64,000 nucleotides of DNA from assembly GCA_002298335.1 (NCBI GenBank), contig DBNK01000015.1, forward strand, positions 88,747 to 152,746, given 5' to 3'. This DNA comes from Thalassolituus sp. UBA674. Lineage in GTDB: Bacteria; Pseudomonadota; Gammaproteobacteria; Pseudomonadales; Oceanobacteraceae. Below the pieces are notes generated by a model. It saw only the letters and a list, made by a program, of their open reading frames with translations, made no database searches and had not been told where the DNA came from. Below, one piece after another: positions 36,887 to 46,434 of this stretch. The translations under genes and the position numbers were made by a program. Each line of letters opens with the position of its first letter. The stretch's first letter is position 1.

Positions 36887-36942
36887 TGAACTGAAGGGAG
36901 CCGGTGGCTGTCCGGCTCAACCGGTCACTGAGCAGAAACAGG

Positions 36943-36974
36943 AAAGGCCTTCCGGATGACGGAAGGCCTTTTTT
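36943..36974 (+). terminator. Intrinsic terminator after ompW
   Basis: Twelve-base perfect arms (36943-36954 and 36960-36971) with loop gatga, then a T run. It could also serve the convergent lipoprotein gene that ends at 36982, because an A-run stands on the other side. Confidence 0.88.
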
Positions 36975-36981
36975 ATGTGGG

Positions 36982-38109
36982 TCAGATCGGCCAGTTGAAG
37001 TCGTCGTCGGTGTCCTGTTCCGCGACGCAATCAGCAAACACGCCGTAAGTGCTGTCATCACAGACAATTCCGGTAATGACAGTGACGTCTGCAGATTCCA
37101 CATAGGCTTCGAGCAACAGGTATTCTTCATCACGGATGCGGTTGTCGAGCCGGTCGCACAGGGAGAAGCTGGCACAATCAAGAGTGATGTTTGAGTCATA
37201 CAGGCCGATCTGGCCGTTACTGCTGCTATCCAGTGCTTCACCGCGGACGATAAACAGGAAACTCCAGGCACTGCCGAGTGCGGAACTGCTGGTGTTTTCA
37301 CTGTCCAGCTCAACGGCGGTGATGTTGCCGCCACCGGAAATTGTGCGTACGACATCGATATCCTCACGGCTGCCCCACGCGGGTGTAAAACCTTCAATGC
37401 CGTCTTCCAGCTGCAACAGCTCAAACGGATCGGATTCATTCACCCGGTAAAGCAGGCACAACTGCGGAACGGTGAAGCCGCAGTCTGAAAGAAACTGAGC
37501 GGTAAACCAGTTCTCGGTGCTCTTGCCGGAGCAGTCGTCATTGAATTCATCCGTGTCACCGGTACTGCACAGCACACTGGTCAGCGTCAGCTCGCCTTCC
37601 ACCGCACGGAATTCAAACGAACCGATCTGTTGTTCTGCGACCACGGCGGCAATGTCGTCACAGTCGTCAGCGCAGGAAAAGTCCTGCTCATTGCCTATGT
37701 TCCAGGTATCCGTGCTGATCTGAGCCAGAATGCCGGTGTCTGTGTACAGGTCGAGGGTGAACGACTGATCGTTGCCGGTCACCGAATCACGGCTGACGGT
37801 GGACTCATAGCGGTAGGATTCCGGCGCATCACCGCCACTCTGGTAGGACACCACCACATTCAGGGTGTAGATGTAACCCCACTGGTAGCCGTCGAACTCA
37901 GTGAAAGGTCCTGTCCACAGTCGCCAGTCGTCGTTTTCATCATCACGGATGCGGAAGCACAGGTTGGCGGAGTCGTCATCACACTGCTGTTTGTACGAAT
38001 CAACCTGCAGCGTCACCGTTTCATCGTCGTTGTGGATGCCCAGTTTACAGGCGGAAAGTGGCAGCAGGGCGCTGGTAACCAGCAGGGAGCGGAACAGCAC
38101 AGAAGTCAT
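36982..38109 (-). CDS. Putative lipoprotein with two tandem Cys-rich domains
   Basis: 375 residues. A lipoprotein signal peptide ends in the lipobox LPLSAC with acylated Cys21. The mature part seems to be an internal duplication: residues about 31-193 and 200-361 share the same order of features, namely a strand, C..LC, an Asp-rich turn, FDGY or IEGF, and then TLTSVLC...DC versus TVITGIVC...DC. The first unit is loosely like the small DUF4377 fold (guess). It is acidic and rich in paired cysteines, so probably disulphide-stabilised on the cell surface or in the periplasm. Function unknown; single gene, divergent from phosphoketolase. Confidence 0.65.
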   Translation of the reverse strand: MTSVLFRSLLVTSALLPLSACKLGIHNDDETVTLQVDSYKQQCDDDSANLCFRIRDDENDDWRLWTGPFTEFDGYQWGYIYTLNVVVSYQSGGDAPESYRYESTVSRDSVTGNDQSFTLDLYTDTGILAQISTDTWNIGNEQDFSCADDCDDIAAVVAEQQIGSFEFRAVEGELTLTSVLCSTGDTDEFNDDCSGKSTENWFTAQFLSDCGFTVPQLCLLYRVNESDPFELLQLEDGIEGFTPAWGSREDIDVVRTISGGGNITAVELDSENTSSSALGSAWSFLFIVRGEALDSSSNGQIGLYDSNITLDCASFSLCDRLDNRIRDEEYLLLEAYVESADVTVITGIVCDDSTYGVFADCVAEQDTDDDFNWPI

Positions 38110-38259
38110 GAATCGGTATCCGGGAAAATCTCGTCTGAGTATACCGGCTAAAACCCCGCTGGTCAGTCAGACCGGCAAGCTGCTGAGGCGACAATGATCA
38201 AGGTAATTGTCATGACCTTTGGGTATTGTGGTCGCAGTCTCATTCGGAGGACTGAAATT

Positions 38260-40638
38260 ATGACCGGGCAGGATGACGAGCTTTTCAGGCTCCATCAACT
38301 CTGGCAGGCCTGTAACTATCTGGCTGCCGGAATGATCTATCTTCAGGACAACCCGTTGTTGCGGGAGCCGTTGCGCCCTGAACACATCAAGAGGCGACTC
38401 CTGGGGCATTGGGGCTCAAGCCCCGGCCTTTCGTTTATGTATCTGCACATGAACCGCACGATCCGCAAATACGGGCTGGATGCGATATTCCTGGCCGGAC
38501 CTGGTCACGGGGCACCCGGGGTGATTGCTCCGGTTTATCTGGAAGGTACCTACAGCGAGGTTTATCCGGAGATCAGTCAGGATGCGGATGGCATGCGCCG
38601 CCTGTTCCGCCAGTTCTCTTTTCCGGGAGGGATTGGCAGTCATTGCACGCCGGAGCTGCCCGGTTCCATACATGAGGGTGGAGAGCTCGGCTACAGTCTG
38701 TCGCACGCCTTCGGTGCCGCGTTTGATAACCCGGATCTGATTGTCACGGTGGCAGTGGGGGATGGTGAAGCGGAAACCGGCCCGCTGGCGACGGCCTGGC
38801 ATTCTTCGAAGTTTCTTAATCCGGTGCGCGATGGTGCAGTACTGCCGATCCTGCATCTTAATGGCTATAAGATCAATAACCCGACCCTGCTGTCGCGTAT
38901 TCCGGATGCGGAACTGGCTTCTCTGCTGAGCGGTTACGGCTGGAAGCCGTATTTTGTTGAGGGTGATGATCCGCGGGTGATGCATGCCCTGATGGCAAAC
39001 ACCATGGACGCCTGTATGGAAGAGATCCGCTCACTGCAGGCTGTTGCCCGTGACAGTGGCTTTGCCTCACGCGTGCACTGGCCCATGATCGTGCTGCGTA
39101 CGCCCAAAGGCTGGACCGGTCCTGAGTGGGTGGATGGCCACAAGGTGGAAGGCTACTGGCGTGCGCATCAGGTGCCTCTGAAAGAAGTACGCGAGAATCC
39201 GCAGCACCTTCAGCAGCTCACTGAGTGGCTGCAGAGTTATCAGCCACAGACACTGTTTGATACCAATGGGCGGCTGATTCCTGAATTGCAGGCACTGATG
39301 CCGGAGCCCGGAAAGCGCATGAGTGCCAGCCCCCATGCCAATGGCGGGCGACTGAAACGCTCGCTGCAGATGCCGGATTTCCGCCATTACGCTGCTGAGG
39401 TGGCTGCGCCTGCCGTCAGCTACTCCCGCAATACCTGGCCTTTGGGTGAGATGCTGCGTGACATTATGTCCGCCAACGGGGACAACTTCCGGGTCTTCGG
39501 CCCGGATGAAACCAGTTCAAACAAGCTGGATGCCCTGTATGAGGTTACGGGCAAACTCTGGCTCAGCGAATACCGGCCAGAGGACGAAGAGGGTGGTCAC
39601 CTGAGCCCGGACGGGCGGGTGCTGGAGATGCTGTCAGAGCATACTCTTGAAGGCTGGTATGAAGGGTATGTGCTGACGGGCCGTCATGGATTCTTCGCGA
39701 CCTACGAAGCCTTTGTGCACGTGATTGACTCTATGTTTAACCAGCATGCCAAATGGCTGACCATCAGTCAGAAGCTGCCCTGGCGTGAGCCGGTTGCCTC
39801 CATCAACCTGCTGATCACGTCAACCGTGTGGCGTCAGGATCACAATGGCTTTACCCATCAGGACCCGGGCTTTCTCGATCTGGTGGTGAACAAGAATCCG
39901 GACGTAACCCGGGTATACCTGCCGCCGGATGCCAATTGTCTGCTGTCGGTGGCTGACCACTGCCTGCGCAGTGAAAACGACATCAACGTCATTGTCTGTG
40001 ACAAGCAGTCACACCTGCAGTATCTCAACATGGCAGACGCTGGGGAGCACTGCCGTAAAGGCCTGGGCATCTGGCACTGGGCCGGAAATGAAGCTGATGA
40101 TGAAGGTGCAGAGCCGGATGTCGTCATCGTTGGTTGCGGTGATGTGCCGACGAAAGAGGCGCTGGCAGCCTCAGCCCTGTTGCGAGAGCATTTTCCGCAA
40201 TTGCGGATACGTTTCGTCAATGTCGTCGACCTGTTCCGCCTGACTCCGGAATACCTGCATCCGCACGGTCTGGAAGACGATGCGTTTGACGCCATTTTCA
40301 CCCGGGATAAACCGGTGATTTTTAACTTTCATGGCTATCCCTGGCTGATCCACCGTCTCGCCTACAAACGCACCAATCATGAGAACTTCCATGTGCGGGG
40401 CTATACCGAACATGGAAATATCAACACCCCGCTTGAGCTGGCGATTGTCAACGGCATTGACCGCTTCAGTCTGGCTGTGGATGTGATTGACCGGGTGCCG
40501 GGTCTGGCAGAAAAGGGCGCCGCTGCCCGGGTTCAGCTACTGGCGCAACAGCAGGAATGTGTAGATTACGCGCATAAAGAAGGCGTTGACCGGCCGGACA
40601 TTGATGCTTGGGTCTGGCCATTGGGTTGTGATCAATAA
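38260..40638 (+). CDS. xfp: Phosphoketolase (xylulose-5-phosphate/fructose-6-phosphate)
   Basis: Thiamine-diphosphate enzyme that splits xylulose 5-phosphate or fructose 6-phosphate with phosphate to give acetyl phosphate. 792 residues from 38260, where GGAGG stands 9 bases upstream; an in-frame ATG at 38194 lacks such support. [28 protein letters not shown] and the TPP motif [19 protein letters not shown] are diagnostic, as is [19 protein letters not shown] in the second half. No acetate kinase gene is adjacent, so the acetyl phosphate must be used through Pta or AckA encoded elsewhere. Confidence 0.95.
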   Translation: MTGQDDELFRLHQLWQACNYLAAGMIYLQDNPLLREPLRPEHIKRRLLGHWGSSPGLSFMYLHMNRTIRKYGLDAIFLAGPGHGAPGVIAPVYLEGTYSEVYPEISQDADGMRRLFRQFSFPGGIGSHCTPELPGSIHEGGELGYSLSHAFGAAFDNPDLIVTVAVGDGEAETGPLATAWHSSKFLNPVRDGAVLPILHLNGYKINNPTLLSRIPDAELASLLSGYGWKPYFVEGDDPRVMHALMANTMDACMEEIRSLQAVARDSGFASRVHWPMIVLRTPKGWTGPEWVDGHKVEGYWRAHQVPLKEVRENPQHLQQLTEWLQSYQPQTLFDTNGRLIPELQALMPEPGKRMSASPHANGGRLKRSLQMPDFRHYAAEVAAPAVSYSRNTWPLGEMLRDIMSANGDNFRVFGPDETSSNKLDALYEVTGKLWLSEYRPEDEEGGHLSPDGRVLEMLSEHTLEGWYEGYVLTGRHGFFATYEAFVHVIDSMFNQHAKWLTISQKLPWREPVASINLLITSTVWRQDHNGFTHQDPGFLDLVVNKNPDVTRVYLPPDANCLLSVADHCLRSENDINVIVCDKQSHLQYLNMADAGEHCRKGLGIWHWAGNEADDEGAEPDVVIVGCGDVPTKEALAASALLREHFPQLRIRFVNVVDLFRLTPEYLHPHGLEDDAFDAIFTRDKPVIFNFHGYPWLIHRLAYKRTNHENFHVRGYTEHGNINTPLELAIVNGIDRFSLAVDVIDRVPGLAEKGAAARVQLLAQQQECVDYAHKEGVDRPDIDAWVWPLGCDQ

Positions 40639-40685
40639 TTAACTCTAAGATTGTTTTATAAAAATATGATTATTAAGGCTTTTGT

Positions 40686-42119
40686 ATGTCAAAACTGACT
40701 TTTCTTGGTGCCATAGAAGGTGTGACCGGTTCTATGTATCTGCTCGAGACGGAGCAGAGCAAGGTGTTGCTGGACTGCGGCTTGTTTCAGGGGCGGCGGG
40801 AAGAGGAGGCTGCTAATCTCAGGCCCTTGCCGTTTGACGTCTCAACTATTGATGCCGTGGTTCTGTCGCACGCGCACCTTGACCACAGTGGGCGTCTGCC
40901 TTTGCTGGTGAAGGAGGGGTATGGCGGCCCGATTCATATGACTCAGCCCACCAAAGAGTTGATTGCCATTCTGCTGAAAGACGCGGCCTCCCTGCAGGAG
41001 CGTGATGCCGAGTGGGAGAACCGCCGTCGCCGCCGCTCCGGCAAGCCGGAAATTGAACCCCTCTACACTATGGATGAGGTGGATCTGGCGTTGTCTCTGT
41101 GTAAGGGCAAACGCTATCACAGGACGTTTGCCGTCACGCCGGACGTTGATGTCACCTTTGCCGATGCTGGCCATATCCTCGGCTCTGCCATTGTGCAGCT
41201 GGATATCCGCGAAGGCGGGCAGACGAAAAAACTGGTGTTCTCAGGCGATCTGGGTAATTCACAGGCGGCGCTGTTGCGTGATCCTGAGATTGTCGGAGAA
41301 GCTGATGTTCTGCTGCTCGAATCAACCTACGGTGACCGGGATCATAAATCCATGGAAGAAACCCTGGCTGAGTTCGAGCAGGTATTGGAAGAGGCCAGTC
41401 GCAACGGAGGCAATATCCTGATTCCATCGTTTGCTGTTGGCCGCACACAGGAAATCATCTTCCGCCTGGGTGAGCTGTACCAGAAAGGTAAGCTGCCGCA
41501 TCAGGCCATCTACCTCGACAGTCCGATGGCGATTGCGGTGACCAAAGTGTATGACGCGCATCAGGAGGTGTACTCCGAGGAAGATCTGGATGCGATTGAA
41601 GATGCTGCGACTGAGGCCTGTGCGCCGGACAACCCGCTGTGCAGTGAGAATCTGCGCACCTTCCTGCCGACTCTGCGCTTCACCGAAGCCACGGAAGATT
41701 CGATGGCACTGAACAAAATCAGCAGTGGCGCCATCATCATTGCGGGCAGCGGTATGTGCAACGGCGGACGCATCCGCCATCACCTCAAGCACAACCTCTG
41801 GCGCCAGCAGTCGCACGTTATTTTCGTGGGGTTCCAGGCGATGGGAACACCCGGGCGCGCCATCATCGACGGTGCTACCAGTGTGCGCATGGCGGGTGAA
41901 GAAATTGCGGTAAAGGCTGCTATTCATACCCTTGGGGGCTTCTCTGCACATGCCTCACAGACGCAGTTGCTGGACTGGCTGTCGCATTTTGAGAAAAGCC
42001 GTCCGCAGTTATTTCTGGTGCATGGTGAAGCCGGCGCCAAGCAGGCTCTGAAAGAAGCGGCGCAGCAACGGGGGTGGGATTCCACCATTCCGGAGCTGGG
42101 TCAGACCATTCATTTTTAA
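40686..42119 (+). CDS. Metallo-beta-lactamase-fold beta-CASP hydrolase
   Basis: 477 residues. MBL metal motif LSHAHLDHSGRLP (HxHxDH), later His in FADAGHILGSA and SGDLG, then the beta-CASP region and the RMMBL C terminus (GGFSAHASQTQLLDWL, LVHGEAGAKQALKE). Such proteins are usually RNA-processing nucleases related to CPSF73/Rv2752c; the RNA target is not deducible. It lies 47 bases after xfp and 12 bases before the LOG-family gene, all on the plus strand, so these three may be co-transcribed. Confidence 0.88.
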   Translation: MSKLTFLGAIEGVTGSMYLLETEQSKVLLDCGLFQGRREEEAANLRPLPFDVSTIDAVVLSHAHLDHSGRLPLLVKEGYGGPIHMTQPTKELIAILLKDAASLQERDAEWENRRRRRSGKPEIEPLYTMDEVDLALSLCKGKRYHRTFAVTPDVDVTFADAGHILGSAIVQLDIREGGQTKKLVFSGDLGNSQAALLRDPEIVGEADVLLLESTYGDRDHKSMEETLAEFEQVLEEASRNGGNILIPSFAVGRTQEIIFRLGELYQKGKLPHQAIYLDSPMAIAVTKVYDAHQEVYSEEDLDAIEDAATEACAPDNPLCSENLRTFLPTLRFTEATEDSMALNKISSGAIIIAGSGMCNGGRIRHHLKHNLWRQQSHVIFVGFQAMGTPGRAIIDGATSVRMAGEEIAVKAAIHTLGGFSAHASQTQLLDWLSHFEKSRPQLFLVHGEAGAKQALKEAAQQRGWDSTIPELGQTIHF

Positions 42120-42131
42120 GGTGCCGCCGAG

Positions 42132-42935
42132 ATGACAGATACGTCCAAGCGACAACCCCTGACACCGACGGCCGCGGAGGACGTCCGCCATGCGGCGGAG
42201 CATTCCGGGCATGATAGCCCTTCTTATCGTCTGGCGTACGCAGACAGTGACTTCATGCTCAGAGACGAGCTGCGCGCGGTACGGCTGCAGCTGGAGTGGC
42301 TGAAACCGGATCTGGTGCAGGAAGAGCAGGGTGTCGAGTCGACGGTTGTGGTGTTCGGTGGTGCCCGCTTTCTGGAGGACTCAGGTGATCCGGATACGCC
42401 GGGAAGTGGTGCTTTTTATTACCGCGAGGCCCGGACGCTGTCCCGGCTGGTCACAGAGTTCTCACTGGCACAGCCAGGGTGCCAGTTTGTGATTACCACC
42501 GGCGGTGGCCCAGGGGTTATGGAGGCTGCTAACCGTGGTGCGGCCGATGCCGGCGGTGTCAGTATCGGTCTGAATATCGTGCTGCCGTATGAGCAGAAAC
42601 CCAATCCGTACATCACCCCTGAGCTGTGTTTTCAGTTCCATTACTTTGCCATCCGCAAGATGCACTTCCTCAAGCGTGCTGTCGGTCTGGTGGTATTTCC
42701 GGGTGGGTTCGGCACGCTTGATGAGTTGTTTGAGACCCTGACGCTGATTCAGACCCGTAAGATCCATCCGTTTCCTGTGGTTCTGGTGGGTCGTGAGTAT
42801 TGGTCTGAGGCTGTCAATTTTGAATTCCTTGCTGAACAGGGAGCCATCAGCAGAAGCGATCTCGATCTGTTCAGTGTCGTTGATAATGCCGATGAGGCTT
42901 TGCGGGTGCTGTGTGGTTGTTGGTGTGAGGCTTAA
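42132..42935 (+). CDS. LOG/TIGR00730 family Rossmann-fold protein
   Basis: 267-residue protein of the lysine-decarboxylase-like LOG family. The hallmark PGGFGTLDELFETLTLIQTR is present, preceded by TTGGGPGVMEAANRGAADAGG. Family members hydrolyse nucleoside 5'-monophosphates (cytokinin-activating or PpnN-like). A 60-residue charged N-terminal extension precedes the core, giving the longer form. It is the last clearly chromosomal gene before the accessory island. Confidence 0.88.
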   Translation: MTDTSKRQPLTPTAAEDVRHAAEHSGHDSPSYRLAYADSDFMLRDELRAVRLQLEWLKPDLVQEEQGVESTVVVFGGARFLEDSGDPDTPGSGAFYYREARTLSRLVTEFSLAQPGCQFVITTGGGPGVMEAANRGAADAGGVSIGLNIVLPYEQKPNPYITPELCFQFHYFAIRKMHFLKRAVGLVVFPGGFGTLDELFETLTLIQTRKIHPFPVVLVGREYWSEAVNFEFLAEQGAISRSDLDLFSVVDNADEALRVLCGCWCEA

Positions 42936-43049
42936 GCGTCTTCTGTTCCGGAGTCCGGGTCAGCCACAGGCCCGGATGTTTTTATGGTCAGGCTCCGTGG
43001 AACATAAAAGTACACGCCAGCGCATTCATAGAAATAATTAATCATTGCC

Positions 43050-43190
43050 GTGGAACACCTGATTTCACTGGGTCTGGTACTGGTGTGCCTTGTCAGCGGA
43101 TGTGCTCTGAAGTGGTCGGATGAGCATATGGGTGCAGGATGGGCATGGTGGAAATACCTGCAAAACCAGCGATGCCACCCATTCCGATAA
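43050..43190 (+). CDS. Possible small lipoprotein-like peptide
   Basis: A GTG-started frame of 46 residues: a hydrophobic run LISLGLVLVCLVSGC that ends in a lipobox-like VSGC, then a Trp-rich tail. No good Shine-Dalgarno sequence. It could be a real entericidin-sized lipoprotein, a cut-off gene at the island edge, or chance. Confidence 0.2.
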   Translation: MEHLISLGLVLVCLVSGCALKWSDEHMGAGWAWWKYLQNQRCHPFR

Positions 43191-43205
43191 TAACAATTAT
43201 CGGAA
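43182..43205. repeat. Perfect inverted repeat at the island edge
   Basis: Ten-base arms ttccgataat and attatcggaa around a four-base loop (aaca). No T run and no adjacent start on the same strand; might be an operator or recombinase site. Confidence 0.35.
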
Positions 43206-43396
43206 ATATGGTTTGCTGAATGTGGACTCAGGGCGCTCTGCTTCTGGAGTCCGACGAAGTAAAGTTGATACGGATTCGGAACTAATATTGATACGTCGAC
43301 CTTTTTCCTCCAAGTATCATCTTTAGTTCAGTAGCTTCGCTTCGACTCTGTTTTATTGCGTGGTGATGATCGCCAGAGGAAGTGAGTCGCAATAGT

Positions 43397-43795
43397 TTAC
43401 TCCGGGAGGAATCGTCCGTTAGTAAAACGTCCTACTTCAATATGTCCATCAGGATAACAAGCTTCCAAATAACCTGGCTTTGAGATTGATGCTTGGTATC
43501 GTACGGAGCCTGCGGCAATCGCTTCTCTTAAAGCCCTCAAATTATGGGGTCGATCGGCTGGGAATACTTCGTTTGGATCTATAGGAGAAGATGCAGTGGG
43601 TTCAATACGAAGAACCGCAAGCCCACTCTGTACGGCTAGCAGGACTTCCGGGTCAACTGCCTTGACAACTTTGCGGCCAATCTCCGCCCAGTACTCAATC
43701 TGTTCTGCTGCGCTGCGTTTCAGAGGGATGCCAGCGATTGTCGCTGCGTTAATAAGACTACTTTCCAGTCTTACAGAGGATGTGGCTTTGATCAT
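43397..43795 (-). CDS. ParD-like antitoxin family protein (orphan)
   Basis: 132 residues. SSVRLESSLINAATIAG followed by KRSAAEQIEYWAEIGRKV is the signature of the ParD-like family, described as ribbon-helix-helix-type antitoxins. The C-terminal half (PADRPHNLRALREAIAAGSV, YPDGHIEVGRFTNGRFLPE) is longer than in classic ParD and may contact a partner. No ParE-like toxin frame lies on either side, so it is an orphan or has a different role. AT content and placement beside an integrase suggest transfer. Confidence 0.65.
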   Translation of the reverse strand: MIKATSSVRLESSLINAATIAGIPLKRSAAEQIEYWAEIGRKVVKAVDPEVLLAVQSGLAVLRIEPTASSPIDPNEVFPADRPHNLRALREAIAAGSVRYQASISKPGYLEACYPDGHIEVGRFTNGRFLPE

Positions 43796-43926
43796 AATGA
43801 GCTACCTCTTTAGCTATGTCAGCGTTTTGCAGGGCTGGCAATCATGGGTTCGCTGGCTACCGCACACTGAATCGCCACCAGTCTATTGCCACTTTTGGTT
43901 GCGTACAAAAGGTCTCGGTACGCATA

Positions 43927-43970
43927 GGGTAACCTTAGAACATTCAGAGGGTAACCTTAGAACATTCAGA
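43927..43970. repeat. Tandem 22-bp direct repeat upstream of the integrase
   Basis: Two exact adjacent copies of a 22-base unit that begins gggtaaccttag and ends aacattcaga (43927-43948 and 43949-43970), ending 88 bases before the recombinase ATG. Could be recombinase arm sites, regulator iterons, or a small slippage duplication. Confidence 0.8.
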
Positions 43971-44058
43971 TTGCGTAGAGTTCATGGCGTATTAAAGAGA
44001 GCATTTTTCACAATAATCCGTTAAAATAACATTTGTACGGATTATTTAAGAGTGTCTT

Positions 44059-44859
44059 ATGGCGAAGTCTGGTCAAGCTCGAGTGCTCTCTCCTTCGCAG
44101 CAGCAAGAACTCTTCTCTGTGATAAAAACTCATCGCCACCCAGAGAAGAACCTGGCTATCATGCAAATCTCCTTCAGGCTTGGTTTGCGAGCTCAGGAGA
44201 TTGCCCTGCTTCAGGTCAAAGAGGTCGCCCAATTAAACCCAACCGGCACTGACTTCAAATTGCTAGAGGTCATGAGTTTGCCTGCCGCTTATACCAAGGG
44301 TGCCAATGCTGTTCGTCGATCTCTATCTACTTACACGCGAAAGTCCCTTAGTTTCACCATTGACGCCTTTGATAGTGTCGTAAAGCAGATAGAGTCTCTG
44401 GCAAAGGCTGGGGTAACGGTTGATCCCACGGACTTTTACCCACCGGAAAAGAAGCATCGCGGAAAGTCGAGAGATCTGCCTTTGATTGATGATGAGCTAC
44501 GCCGAAGCCTCGAGGCGCATTTGCGCATGAGAATGAGCAAAGAATCTAAGCTGCGCCCTTCAGACCCCCTTTTTCTCTCGCAGAAAGGTACGCCCTATTC
44601 CCCCAATACTTTGCAGGAGCATATGGCTCATATGCTACGAAACTGGGCTGGCGTGGAAAAAGCGAGCTCGCACAGCGGTAGACGCTCGGTCATAACGGAC
44701 ATCATTCACAATCAGAAAAAGTCTGTGAAGGTAGCTCAGAAAGTCGCTGGTCACGTTAATCCATCCACGACAATCATCTATGAAGAGCCCCCTGAAGAGG
44801 TAATTGCAGATGCCTTGGCTGGCCTTTCTAAAGCGCAATCAATTAAAGTACGCGGGTAG
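44059..44859 (+). CDS. Short tyrosine recombinase (catalytic domain only)
   Basis: 266 residues, lacking the usual N-terminal core-binding domain. Catalytic residues are present: first Arg in FRLGLRAQEIALL, SSHSGRRSV (His-x-x-Arg), and AGHVNPSTTIIYEEP (His and Tyr). Such short recombinases are common in marine integrative elements and plasmids. It starts 88 bases after a tandem repeat and is followed by a hairpin. It probably once moved part of this island, but attachment sites were not found. Confidence 0.8.
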   Translation: MAKSGQARVLSPSQQQELFSVIKTHRHPEKNLAIMQISFRLGLRAQEIALLQVKEVAQLNPTGTDFKLLEVMSLPAAYTKGANAVRRSLSTYTRKSLSFTIDAFDSVVKQIESLAKAGVTVDPTDFYPPEKKHRGKSRDLPLIDDELRRSLEAHLRMRMSKESKLRPSDPLFLSQKGTPYSPNTLQEHMAHMLRNWAGVEKASSHSGRRSVITDIIHNQKKSVKVAQKVAGHVNPSTTIIYEEPPEEVIADALAGLSKAQSIKVRG

Positions 44860-45297
44860 ATCGCTACCAAATTTTCTCCTGATAATTTGTTCTGCGCCAT
44901 ATTAATAAATGGGCAGTTAATCGAAACTGCTTTTTTCGATTAATAATTTTACGGCTCGGTTGACTTGAGTATTTACTACGCTATGCATGACAGGCTATTG
45001 GCCACGAGAAAGGGTGTTACTCGATACAATTATGATACTGGATGCTATGTGTGCCTTATCGAGGTACTCAGCAAGACCAATAGCTATGCTTTTGCACGCC
45101 TTTATAAACTAAGCCATATCAAACTATATACGCTACATTGGTGCGGCACCTTAGGTGCTGTGCGCTTGATGAGGTTGCGTACGGATTCAAAATGCGGCAG
45201 AGTACGAATGGTAATATTACGAGAAGTGTGCATGGGCCCGTATCTGCTTTTTGTGGATAGGATTATTTTTAAATATGTCAAGAGTCTTTAAAGCAGA
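44860..45297. other. AT-rich gap after the recombinase
   Basis: About 440 bases. The only clear feature is a terminator-like inverted repeat (44917-44943). A 108-codon frame starting with TTG at 44965 has no recognisable domain, no Shine-Dalgarno sequence and an implausible Cys/Tyr-rich composition, so it is not called. Confidence 0.4.
44917..44943 (+). terminator. Terminator-like hairpin after the recombinase
   Basis: Perfect ten-base arms ttaatcgaaa (44917-44926) and tttcgattaa (44934-44943) with loop ctgcttt; AT-rich with a T run inside rather than after the stem, so strength is doubtful. Confidence 0.4.
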
Positions 45298-46101
45298 ATG
45301 AATAAATTACATAGCTATAAAGTCGGTTCTTCAGAAATTGAATTTATTGTAAATCAAGCGAGTGATTCTAAGGCGATTTTTTTGATTTGGCCTTGCACTA
45401 TGGGGGATGTAAGGATGTACAGGGCGCCAGTTGATGCCCTGGCGGAAAGGGGATATACAACAATTCAATTTAATCCTAGGTCGCACGGAAACTCAAGCGG
45501 TCAATTTGATATTTCTAACAGCGTTGATGATATTAATGAGATTTTGAGAAATTACAATAGATTTGATTATCCAATAAAGGCTATAGGGCATAGTGGTGGC
45601 TGTAGTGGATTGTTAATGCTTGGCAAGCAGTTAAGTATTGAAAAATTATATTTCTGTGCGCCGGTTTTTGATTCGAGAGAGTCGTTGGCCTATATGTATG
45701 AAAATGGTTCTATCAATGAATTTATAGGAATGATTTGTACCATATCCGACCAGGCTGATTTTATACGGGCAATATTACAAGACAATCGGTGGATGGATTG
45801 TAAGTATTGGGAAAGTAACTCTTTGCAAAAACAATTCAATTCAATGTCAAAAAAAATATTAATTGGTGATTTTTTGGAAACATTATTCATAAAGGGAGTA
45901 AATACCAAAACAGAGTTTGAGGGATTTTATGGCGGTGTTGAAATACTACTTCCATCAAAAGATGAATGGTATCCTTTAAGTGTTACCCGAAGCATGGCCA
46001 AAGCTCGTCAAGTTCCAGTTAATGATAGTCTTGGTGCTTACGATCACTACATGACAGGAGCGTGGCGGCAGGTTTGGAATCATGTGCTCGCGACACTATA
46101 A
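45298..46101 (+). CDS. Alpha/beta-hydrolase family protein
   Basis: 267 residues in AT-rich DNA. Nucleophile elbow GHSGGCSGLLML (Ser in G-H-S-G-G), oxyanion-side PCTMGDVRMYRAPVDALAER, strand-loop FNPRSHGNSSGQFD, and a C-terminal His in GAYDHYMTGAW make a serine alpha/beta hydrolase likely. No signal peptide or membrane segment. Substrate is unknown; peptidase, esterase or thioesterase are all possible. It stands alone between the recombinase and an IS481-type end, so it is probably island cargo. Confidence 0.65.
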   Translation: MNKLHSYKVGSSEIEFIVNQASDSKAIFLIWPCTMGDVRMYRAPVDALAERGYTTIQFNPRSHGNSSGQFDISNSVDDINEILRNYNRFDYPIKAIGHSGGCSGLLMLGKQLSIEKLYFCAPVFDSRESLAYMYENGSINEFIGMICTISDQADFIRAILQDNRWMDCKYWESNSLQKQFNSMSKKILIGDFLETLFIKGVNTKTEFEGFYGGVEILLPSKDEWYPLSVTRSMAKARQVPVNDSLGAYDHYMTGAWRQVWNHVLATL

Positions 46102-46434
46102 TCATGGGTTGGTAATTCTATCATTCTGACCTGGCAATGGCGGATCGCCTTTCCGTTAGAATATTTCGAATTGCTGTCCCTTCAACTGTAGTAGTCCAGG
46201 CCCGATCTGACAGTCGCCCGTTTTCGGGCATATCGAAGTCGATCGGGTTGCTAACGGGAAGTTCATCGCCGAACGGCAGCTGGTTAAACTTCTATGCTTA
46301 TGATGCAAAGCACATAGATATCGAGTAAATGTAGTTAGCGGTAAGGGATGCATGAGATTTTGAAATTTCTACTGCCTAGGTCGATTGAGGTATCACAAAA
46401 AGTCCACGTTGATTTCCTTTAATTGAGCAATCTT
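46102..46434. other. Gap with a solitary IS481-type end
   Basis: About 330 bases without a credible gene. It contains the IS-end copy at 46187-46212, after which the sequence diverges from the IS. The 63-codon frame at 46137 is not conserved in form and is ignored. Confidence 0.4.
46187..46212 (+). repeat. Solo IS481-type terminal sequence, direct copy 1
   Basis: tgtagtagtccaggcccgat plus ctgaca matches the left end of the truncated IS481-type element at 47630 in 24 of 26 positions and in the same orientation. No transposase follows, so this is a scar or a remnant of another copy. Confidence 0.65.

Larger units (their letters stand above)
42936..43396. other. Gap at the left edge of the accessory island
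   Basis: 460 bases with no solid gene. A weak GC hairpin (42954-42976) before TGTTTTTATGG may terminate the LOG-gene transcript. A short lipoprotein-like frame (43050-43190) and a perfect inverted repeat (43182-43205) follow; base composition falls towards AT after about 43150. The left boundary of the foreign DNA is probably in here, but no attachment repeat was identified. Confidence 0.4.

Noticed and set aside
43141..43326. Frame of about 60 codons at the island edge
   Set aside because: Composition and start signals are not gene-like and it crosses the boundary where base composition shifts.
44965..45291. 108-codon plus-strand frame after the short recombinase
   Set aside because: TTG start, no Shine-Dalgarno sequence, odd Cys/Tyr/Arg composition and no recognisable domain.
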